Source of the DNA: Planctomycetota bacterium
GTDB lineage: Bacteria > Planctomycetota > Planctomycetia > Pirellulales > UBA1268
Direction: 5' to 3'
DNA: 64,000 nt
Assembly (NCBI GenBank): GCA_003669585.1
Contig: QWOQ01000005.1
Coordinates: 714,502-778,501 of the forward strand
In this document: positions 58,122 to 64,000 of the stretch, piece after piece
How positions within the stretch are numbered: the first letter of the stretch is position 1
How the letters are laid out: the number at the start of each line of letters is the position of its first letter
Position numbers and translations under genes: made by a program
Notes under the pieces: generated by a model
Database searches by the model: none
What the model saw: only the letters and a program-made list of their open reading frames with translations
What the model was told of the DNA's origin: nothing

Positions 58122-58484
58122 AAGAATCGCTCGTACGATCGGGTACGATTCGAATCACCATCCCCATTTTTAGACTCACAAAGCCTCATATCCCGGGTGA
58201 TCTCTGTCGAAAATTCAAACTGTCTGCATAAAAATCTCTCCCACATCTGATCCTATCGGGGTGTGAACGATCGACGAAAATGTCACGTTTTTCGTGCCCG
58301 CATGTTCGTGTCGTAGTGGTTGTACAGCCTGTTTGCACTCCATCTGGAACGCAACTATTCTCACAGCGTAGTCTTGCGTCAGGAATATCTCACCACAAAC
58401 AAATTTTCCGCGGCACGATCCCGGTAAATTGTTTGCGAAACGATAAAATTTTTTCTGTCATTTTGAAGCGAAGGAAAATCTTCT
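58122..58484. other. 363-nt gap upstream of the Tyr-rich protein
   Basis: No gene supported; a 78-codon plus-strand frame (58280-58516) has no ribosome site or homology pattern. An imperfect inverted repeat (GAATCG 58124-58129, CGATTC 58146-58151) directly after the DUF1501 stop might end that transcript. The AAGGA site of the next gene lies at the end. Confidence 0.45.
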
Positions 58485-59081
58485 ATGTGTCACCTCCATC
58501 TTCCGTACAAAAATAATGTTGTTTCACAAGTACTCTGGAACGCGGTACGTTCTTTGGTTCTTATGTCGTTGATTGCTTCAATTCTTGCAGCCACCAGCCT
58601 CGACGCCTCGGCGCAGGCGATTGCCTATCAGACTTACAGCCCGGTTGTTCCTATGGTGCAAAATTACGTTCCCGCTTATCGACCATCGGGCAACTATGCG
58701 GCTGTCACCGCTTTTTCCCCACCCATGACAGCGGTCTATGCGACCCCCGTACTCAGCGCACCGGTTGTCGCTGCAATGCCCAGCAGTTCGATGGGAGTAA
58801 CGAGTTACTACACGCCGCAGTACTCAACGAGCTACTATGCTCCCGCTGCGGTGACGAGCTACTCTCCGACCTCAGCGTTTTATGCTGCCCAACCCGTGAC
58901 AAGCTACTACGCCCCAACAACGGCGTACTATGCGTCACCCACGGCTCTTCCGGTCACTTCCTACTACGCTCCAGCTGTTTCATACGCTCCAACGGCTGTT
59001 GCATGGCCGATGCGTCGACGATGGTGGGGCGGCTACCGTCCGGTTCCGATTTCTCCCGCATACGTAGTTCCTGCGTACTGA
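58485..59081 (+). CDS. Secreted Tyr/Ser/Ala/Pro-rich repeat protein
   Basis: A 198-residue protein with a signal peptide (VLMSLIASILAATSLDASAQA; start ATG 58485 has AAGGA 10 nt upstream). The mature part is low-complexity with an irregular repeat around VTSYYAP: VTSYYTP, STSYYAP, VTSYSP, VTSYYAP, TAYYASP, VTSYYAP, VSYAP. No Cys in the mature protein. The C-terminus is basic and aromatic (WPMRRRWWGGYRP), then PISPAYVVPAY. It is probably a cell-wall, matrix or adhesive protein; Tyr-rich repeats can be cross-linked. No homolog recognised. Confidence 0.8.
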   Translation: MCHLHLPYKNNVVSQVLWNAVRSLVLMSLIASILAATSLDASAQAIAYQTYSPVVPMVQNYVPAYRPSGNYAAVTAFSPPMTAVYATPVLSAPVVAAMPSSSMGVTSYYTPQYSTSYYAPAAVTSYSPTSAFYAAQPVTSYYAPTTAYYASPTALPVTSYYAPAVSYAPTAVAWPMRRRWWGGYRPVPISPAYVVPAY

Positions 59082-59184
59082 AGCAATCGAGTTTTCTTTT
59101 TTCGTGCACCTGAGCGAGCCACGAAACTGCCTTCTACCATTCAACGTTCAGCGATGGGCGAAGAAGGGTTCAAATGCCTGTTTC

Positions 59185-59212
59185 TTGACCATGACTGCTT
59201 CGCTTCTATAGT
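59185..59212 (+). promoter_or_regulatory. Candidate sigma-70 promoter of the carotenoid operon
   Basis: TTGACC (59185-59190) and TATAGT (59207-59212), each five of six to consensus, with a 16-bp spacer. It lies 140 nt upstream of the first desaturase ATG and leaves a leader of about 130 nt. Confidence 0.55.
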
Positions 59213-59258
59213 ACGGGGAATTCGTGTTTCTTTTTTGTGGACATTTGTAAACGGAACT

Positions 59259-59287
59259 GTTGGCTGCCGTCGGCAGGCTCCACCAAC
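59259..59287 (+). promoter_or_regulatory. Hairpin in the carotenoid operon leader
   Basis: CTGCC-GTC-GGCAG (59264-59276) is a perfect small hairpin, flanked by GTTGG (59259-59263) and CCAAC (59283-59287), which can extend the stem past a 6-nt asymmetric bulge. It falls within the leader predicted from the promoter above. No known riboswitch is recognised. Confidence 0.35.
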
Positions 59288-59352
59288 GTCTTTCGTACTA
59301 ATTGTCACACGTTTCTCCGTTGATTTTGTTTTCGTAGACGTGAGTCTCTCCT

Positions 59353-60957
59353 ATGACCCATACGGTCAACATTATTGGTGCCGGTCCAGGTGGATTGGCG
59401 TGTGCAATGCTACTTGCACACGCTGGAATACGGGTGCGTATTCTTGAACGAGCCAGCGTTCCCGGAGGCCGCACAAGTACGATATCAACGCCCGAAGGTT
59501 TTCACTTCGACCTTGGGCCGACCTTCTTTCTTTATCCTCGCATTCTTGAAGAGATTTTCACCACCTGCGGGTACGACCTGAATCGTGAAATCGAAATGAT
59601 CAAGCTCGATCCGCAGTATCGACTTGTGTTCGGCAACAGCGGTGAACTGCTTGCCACTCCCAATACGCAACGAATGGAAGAGGCTGTTACTGCCTTGTCA
59701 CCTGCCGACGCGGGATCGTTCACTCGATTCATGACGTACACGCGAGAAAAATTTGAAAAATTTGCACCAGTTCTTGAAAAGCCATTCGAGAGTTGGTTCG
59801 ACCTAGCCTCTCCCGACTTGTTGCGACTTCTTCCGCTGCTGAGCCCATGGCGCAGCCTTGATGCGGAGCTTGGCCGTTTTTTTTCAGATGAACGGATCCG
59901 TTTGGCATTTACATTTCAGTCAAAGTATCTCGGCATGTCGCCATTTCGATGTCCGAGTCTATTTTCAATTCTTTCGTTTCTGGAATACGAACACGGCGTT
60001 TATCATCCGATCGGTGGTTGCGGCGCGGTCTCCGTAGCAATGGCGCGGATTGCACAGCAAATGGGTGTTGAGATTCTTTATAACGAACCTGTTGAATCGA
60101 TTCGTTTTGAGGGTCGTCGCGTCGCTGCACTGCGTACCTCACAAGCTGAATACACAGCAGACGCTACAGTGATCAATGCCGATTTTGCCCGCACGATGAC
60201 TCGCTTGATTCCAGATCATCTCCGGCGACGGTGGAATAATCGATCGATCGAATCGAAACGCTTTTCTTGTTCAACGTTCATGCTCTATCTCGGTCTCGAC
60301 GGAATCTATGAACACGTGCCGCATCACACGATTTACCTCTCCGAGCACTATCGTGAGAATCTTGCGGATATTGAAAAACATCACCGAATAGGAATTGATC
60401 CTTCGATGTACGTTCAAAATGCCTGCGTTACCGATCCGAGTCTCGCACCTCGTGGTATGAGCACCCTCTACATTCTCGTGCCGGTGACGCACCGGCATCC
60501 CAACGTCGACTGGCGACGAGAGGCACCACGCTTTCGAGAGATCGCGCTTGATCAACTTGAACGCGTCGGAATTCACGATGTACGAAAAAAGATTCGCTAC
60601 GAACGCATGCTCACCCCTGACGATTGGGAAGATCAATACGAAATATACCGCGGCGCCACATTTAATCTTTCGCATAATCTTGGGCAGATGCTGCACAAGC
60701 GTCCTCACAATCGATTTGAGGAACTTGCCGGAGTGTATCTTGTGGGAGGCGGCACGCATCCCGGCAGTGGACTCCCGGTCATCTATTCTTCGGCCCGAAT
60801 TACATCAAAACTGCTTCTCAAAGATTTAGGAGTTTTCCAGCCTGAAAATCGAAGCATCGATCGAAAAGAATGGACCCAAGCACCGTCCACGAGAGAAGCA
60901 TCGCTGGCCTGCTCTACTGGTCTTTTCCAAAATTCACAATTAAACCCCCAGGAATGA
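59353..60957 (+). CDS. CrtI/CrtN-type carotenoid desaturase or oxidase (first copy)
   Basis: A 534-residue FAD-dependent amine-oxidase-fold enzyme of the phytoene desaturase family. N-terminal dinucleotide motif NIIGAGPGGLACAMLLAHAG, then GGRTSTISTPEGFHFDLGP and the C-terminal family signature VGGGTHPGSGLPVIYSSARI. It acts on a C30 or C40 polyene at the membrane. The last 35 residues after the signature are an extra low-complexity tail. It is the first gene of an operon with a second desaturase, an acyltransferase and a glycosyltransferase, the same enzyme classes as the staphyloxanthin crtOPQMN cluster. Whether it is CrtN- or CrtP-like is not resolvable by eye. Confidence 0.9.
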   Translation: MTHTVNIIGAGPGGLACAMLLAHAGIRVRILERASVPGGRTSTISTPEGFHFDLGPTFFLYPRILEEIFTTCGYDLNREIEMIKLDPQYRLVFGNSGELLATPNTQRMEEAVTALSPADAGSFTRFMTYTREKFEKFAPVLEKPFESWFDLASPDLLRLLPLLSPWRSLDAELGRFFSDERIRLAFTFQSKYLGMSPFRCPSLFSILSFLEYEHGVYHPIGGCGAVSVAMARIAQQMGVEILYNEPVESIRFEGRRVAALRTSQAEYTADATVINADFARTMTRLIPDHLRRRWNNRSIESKRFSCSTFMLYLGLDGIYEHVPHHTIYLSEHYRENLADIEKHHRIGIDPSMYVQNACVTDPSLAPRGMSTLYILVPVTHRHPNVDWRREAPRFREIALDQLERVGIHDVRKKIRYERMLTPDDWEDQYEIYRGATFNLSHNLGQMLHKRPHNRFEELAGVYLVGGGTHPGSGLPVIYSSARITSKLLLKDLGVFQPENRSIDRKEWTQAPSTREASLACSTGLFQNSQLNPQE

Positions 60958-60972
60958 ACCCCCCAGGAATGA
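60945..60972. repeat. 13-nt direct repeat at the end of the first desaturase gene
   Basis: CCCCCAGGAATGA occurs at 60945-60957 and 60960-60972, a period of 15 (five codons). The first copy ends in the stop codon of the desaturase, so the terminal Pro-Gln-Glu-stop is encoded twice. It looks like a slippage duplication. Confidence 0.85.
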
Positions 60973-60991
60973 GACTCTTTTTTCACTCGCT

Positions 60992-62584
60992 GTGAACCGT
61001 ATGAAAAGAACCCAAAAATCTCATGGAGTGGTTGTCGTCGGGGGAGGCCTTGGCGGTCTTGCCGCTGCCTGCACGCTAGCAGCCAGAGGCTATGGAGTTA
61101 CTCTTGTTGATAAAAATCCATGGCTTGGCGGAAAAGCGGCTGTTCTTTCTGAACAGGGTTTTCGGTTCGATATGGGTCCAACCATTCTGACGATTCCTGA
61201 AGTTCTCAAACGAATCTTTGCCGAAGCTGGACGGGATTTTACGAAGGCACTCGACCTTGTTCCCCTCGATCCTCAGTGGAGAAGTTTTTTTAGCGACGGC
61301 ACCACGCTTGATCTGGTATCCGATGTTGCAGCCATGCGGGCCAATCTCGATACCTTCTCACCACACTCGGGATCGGGCGACGGTTATAAGCGATTTATGG
61401 AGCTCGCTGAACGGCTTCATAAAATTTCTGATGATTATTTTTTCTGGCGCAGCGTTGGCGGCTTGCGTGACATGTTTGATCCCCGTCGCAGGGTCACCAT
61501 CAAACTTCTTCGAGAACTCGTCGGTATGCGCCCCGGACACAGCGTGTCGGGAACAGTCCGTGCCTTTGTGAACGATCCGCGGGCAGCTCAGATGCTCGAT
61601 CATTTCACGCAGTATGTTGGCAGTGCACCCGATGCTTCTCCGGCGGTGCTGTGTGGTATTGCTCACATGCAGGCCCATGACGGCGTCTGGTTTCCACGGG
61701 GCGGCACAGGGGCGGTGCCTCGGGCGCTTGCAAGCCTTGCAATTGATCTTGGCGTCAAAATTCGAACGCGGACGCACGTTCGTCGAATCGTCGTGGAAGA
61801 TGGCCGCGTGCAGGGGGTTGAAACCGAGCAGGGTGATTTCATTCCTTCGTCAGTGGTCGTCAGCAATTCCGATAGCGTGCGAACGCACTTGGAACTCCTC
61901 AACGGAGCCCCGACAGAGCGGTTTCTGTCTCGGCGAAAATACGAACCTGCCTGCTCCGGAGTCGTTCTGTATCTCGGGCTCAACCGTCGCTACGAACAAC
62001 TTTTGCATCACAACTTTGTCTTCTCTGAAGATCCGCACGAAGAATTTGACGCCATCTATCGCAGGGGGGAACCTGCATCTGACCCCACTGCCTATGTGTG
62101 CGCGCCGGCAATCACTGAGCCCGAAGTCGCTCCTCCTGGCGGAGAAGCACTCTATGTACTCGTGCACACTCCCTACCTGCGGCCTCATCACGATTGGTCG
62201 ATCATGTTTTCTGAATACCGAGACATTATCGTTGACAAATTGAAGCGCACCGCAGGCATGGAAGATTTGGAACAACGGATTGTCTTTGAGCGAGCCTTGA
62301 CACCCTGCGACATTCACCAGCGGTACCATGTGCTCGACGGAGCGATTTATGGTTTGGCCAGCCACGGTCGATTTCTAGGTGCCTTCAAGCCGTCGAATCG
62401 TTCTCCCGACGTGGAAGGGCTCTACATCGCTGGAGGTTCGGCACACCCCGGACCTGGAATGCCAATGGCATTGATGAGCGGCTGGATCGCGGCAGACTGT
62501 GTTGACCAGGATGGCATCGCAGCTCGAGAAGGGGAGTTGCAGGAATCTACCTCGAATACCGATCCGGCAGTTCTCACGGGCTAG
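60992..62584 (+). CDS. CrtI/CrtP-type carotenoid desaturase or oxidase (second copy)
   Basis: A 530-residue paralog of the preceding enzyme (527 from ATG 61001, which is the alternative to GTG 60992). FAD motif VVVGGGLGGLAAACTLAARG, GGKAAVLSEQGFRFDMGP, and the C-terminal IAGGSAHPGPGMPMALMSGW. The two copies are strongly diverged, as expected if one desaturates and the other oxidises or desaturates the opposite end. The GTG start overlaps the end of a tiny eight-codon frame and there is no convincing ribosome site. It is followed after 49 nt by the acyltransferase. Confidence 0.9.
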   Translation: MNRMKRTQKSHGVVVVGGGLGGLAAACTLAARGYGVTLVDKNPWLGGKAAVLSEQGFRFDMGPTILTIPEVLKRIFAEAGRDFTKALDLVPLDPQWRSFFSDGTTLDLVSDVAAMRANLDTFSPHSGSGDGYKRFMELAERLHKISDDYFFWRSVGGLRDMFDPRRRVTIKLLRELVGMRPGHSVSGTVRAFVNDPRAAQMLDHFTQYVGSAPDASPAVLCGIAHMQAHDGVWFPRGGTGAVPRALASLAIDLGVKIRTRTHVRRIVVEDGRVQGVETEQGDFIPSSVVVSNSDSVRTHLELLNGAPTERFLSRRKYEPACSGVVLYLGLNRRYEQLLHHNFVFSEDPHEEFDAIYRRGEPASDPTAYVCAPAITEPEVAPPGGEALYVLVHTPYLRPHHDWSIMFSEYRDIIVDKLKRTAGMEDLEQRIVFERALTPCDIHQRYHVLDGAIYGLASHGRFLGAFKPSNRSPDVEGLYIAGGSAHPGPGMPMALMSGWIAADCVDQDGIAAREGELQESTSNTDPAVLTG

Positions 62585-62633
62585 AGAACCTCTCTGTCTT
62601 TCTGCTGATCTGATCCTTAGGGGATTCTCATTC

Positions 62634-63434
62634 GTGCACACAACATCGCTCCCGCCATTTTCTCATCATCGTTACCGCGCCTTCATGACCTATGTCCGTT
62701 GGTACATACGACGGCATTTTCATGCTCTGCGGCTTCTTGGAGGCGATCGCCCTTCTCTCGACGGTGAATCGGTCACGATCTATACCAATCATCCCGGATG
62801 GTGGGATCCTCTTATTTTTTTGAGTGTTGCTGATGTGCTCTATCCAAAACGGCTCAACTACGGTCCGATCGATTCTGCATCGCTTGGAAAATATCGCTTT
62901 TTAGAATGCATTGGATTTCTTGGCATTGAGCCTGGCTCGTGGAAAGGCAGCGCACAGTTTTTGCGATACGCACAGGCAGCTTCACTTCGAGATGATGTCA
63001 TTTTCTGGATCACCTCTCAGGGAATGTTTGTTGATCCCCGTCAAAGACCGGTACACATACGCCCCGGAGTTTCTCACGCCGCGGCTAAAATCCAACGGGG
63101 CATAATCATTCCAATGGCCGTTGAATACCCTTTCTGGACGGAACGTTTTCCAGAGGCACTTGTTGCCTTTGGTCAACCCATTCGCCCGGCCGAATTTTGC
63201 AATCGTTCGCCGCAAGAATGGACTCATGTTCTTTCGACTGCTCTTCAAGAGACTCAGGACAAACTCGCAGCCGCTGCCTGCCGCAGAAATCCATCTGAAT
63301 TTTCGACGCTCTTTTCGGGTCGGGTCGGCGTTGGCGGCTTCTATGATCTTGTACGTTGGATTCGGGCACGGATCCGTGGTGAATCATTTGATCCGGCGCA
63401 TGTGACGCTCTCTGTGAGAGACAATCCGCCATGA
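62634..63434 (+). CDS. PlsC-like acyltransferase of the carotenoid operon
   Basis: A 266-residue lysophospholipid-acyltransferase-family protein. Motif I is NHPGWWD (His53, Asp58); motif III is the variant ITSQGMFVDPRQRPVHIRPG in place of FPEGTRS, typical of a subgroup linked to carotenoid and glycolipid genes. GTG 62634 has TAGGGGA about 10 nt upstream; ATG 62685 and a longer frame back to 62499 are less likely. It overlaps the glycosyltransferase by 4 nt. By analogy with CrtO of staphyloxanthin synthesis it may acylate a glycosyl-carotenoid. Confidence 0.82.
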   Translation: MHTTSLPPFSHHRYRAFMTYVRWYIRRHFHALRLLGGDRPSLDGESVTIYTNHPGWWDPLIFLSVADVLYPKRLNYGPIDSASLGKYRFLECIGFLGIEPGSWKGSAQFLRYAQAASLRDDVIFWITSQGMFVDPRQRPVHIRPGVSHAAAKIQRGIIIPMAVEYPFWTERFPEALVAFGQPIRPAEFCNRSPQEWTHVLSTALQETQDKLAAAACRRNPSEFSTLFSGRVGVGGFYDLVRWIRARIRGESFDPAHVTLSVRDNPP

Positions 63435-64000
63435 TTTTTACCACTGGCTTTTTTTTTGTAGCCATATTCATTCTCGCAGCAATACCAGCGGTGCTGACGC
63501 TTTTGAATCTCTCTGCATTCAAGCGTTCGCCACCGGCTCCTGACGAAGTTTACCGAGTGTCGGTTCTTATTCCTGCTCGCGACGAAGAGCAGTCGATCGA
63601 AACGGCTTTGCTCGCTCTGCTTGCAAGCTCTGGAATCGATCTCGAGGTGATTGTTTTGGATGACTGCAGCAGGGATCGTACCGCAATGATCGTGGAGCGA
63701 GTTGCCGAATCTGATTCACGAGTTCATCTCTTGCGTGGAAAACCACTTCCAGCGGGGTGGTGCGGCAAACAACATGCCTGCCACCAACTTGCTGAATATT
63801 CGCAGCGAGAATTCATCGTTTTTCTCGATGCTGATGTACGCGTGAAACCCGACTGCCTCTGTCGATCCGTTGCTTTTCTCGAAGCAACGAATACTGGAAT
63901 TGTGAGCGGATTTCCGCTGCAGGAGACATTCGGTTTTTGGGAATGGCTTCTCTTACCGCTGATACATTTTATCTTGCTCGGCTTCCTGCCACTTTCCCGA
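63431..64000 (+). CDS. Family 2 glycosyltransferase, CrtQ-like (3' end beyond window)
   Basis: The first 190 residues are visible. An N-terminal membrane helix (ATTGFF... region, about residues 4-26) precedes a GT-A domain: VSVLIPARDEEQSIETAL, EVIVLDDCSRDRT, LPAGWCGKQHACHQLAEY and the metal-binding FLDADVRV (Asp133, Asp135), then a second hydrophobic stretch (WLLLPLIHFILLGFLPL). The ATG overlaps the acyltransferase stop (ATGA). In staphyloxanthin synthesis CrtQ glucosylates the carotenoid carboxylate; the position here suggests the same kind of step. Confidence 0.85.
   Translation, partial: MIFTTGFFFVAIFILAAIPAVLTLLNLSAFKRSPPAPDEVYRVSVLIPARDEEQSIETALLALLASSGIDLEVIVLDDCSRDRTAMIVERVAESDSRVHLLRGKPLPAGWCGKQHACHQLAEYSQREFIVFLDADVRVKPDCLCRSVAFLEATNTGIVSGFPLQETFGFWEWLLLPLIHFILLGFLPLSR

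Noticed and set aside
58280..58516. 78-codon plus-strand frame before the Tyr-rich protein
   Set aside because: No ribosome site, no family pattern, and it overlaps the start of a better-supported gene.
58799..58990. CRISPR-like or satellite DNA array
   Set aside because: The repetition is at protein level (VTSYYAP) with variable unit lengths; DNA copies are irregular and in frame.

Overview
The window looks like the chromosome of a planctomycete (phylum Planctomycetota, probably Pirellulales-like). The evidence is the DUF1549/DUF1553 cytochrome and DUF1501 pair, the DUF1573 protein, TPR-heavy envelope genes beside ExbB/ExbD, an ECF sigma factor next to a membrane von Willebrand A protein, many orphan housekeeping genes and frequent GTG/TTG starts. 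There is no prophage, insertion sequence or CRISPR array. Almost every base belongs to ordinary chromosomal genes.

Layout. 1-2688 (+): C-terminal end of cobalamin-dependent methionine synthase, then a XerC/D recombinase. 2795-9485 (-): an envelope-energising operon of a giant TPR protein, a second TPR protein, ExbB and two ExbD proteins. 9662-12673 (-): a VWA membrane protein and its ECF sigma factor. 13015-15902 (-): serA and serC. 16377-18729 (-): a TPR protein, a small conserved protein and an FHA protein. 18938-27828 (-): one long run of yhaM-like nuclease, rnr, gcvT, gcvH, gcvPA, gcvPB and a LipM-type octanoyltransferase, i.e. RNA decay followed by the whole glycine cleavage system with the enzyme that lipoylates its H protein. 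28123-32765 (+): proS, a DUF1573 protein and a tetraheme lipoprotein. 32814-39629 (-): nusA-infB-rbfA, a helix-hairpin-helix protein and yebC. 39842-46379 (-): rpmF-fabD-fabG-acpP-fabF, then a secretin-like protein and a second ketosynthase that has lost its catalytic cysteine. 46667-49195 (-): ruvC-ruvA-ruvB and tRNA-Arg(ACG). 49509-52949: msrA and, convergent to it, an MFS/PlsC/adenylation fusion. 53261-59081 (+): the cytochrome/DUF1501 pair and a Tyr-rich secreted protein. 59185-64000 (+): a carotenoid operon with two CrtI-type desaturases, an acyltransferase and a glycosyltransferase that runs off the window.

The most interesting item is the fatty-acid cluster. It lacks plsX and fabH from the classic rpmF-plsX-fabH-fabD-fabG-acpP-fabF order, and carries an extra KS paralog in which the nucleophilic Cys is Glu and the first catalytic His is Gln. 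Others are the TPR/ExbB/ExbD/ExbD machine, the degenerate and truncated acyl-ACP synthetase domain in the Aas-like fusion, and a pair of near-identical 15-bp palindromes spaced 18 bp apart upstream of the small conserved gene. All functions are read from sequence motifs; none is backed by a search.
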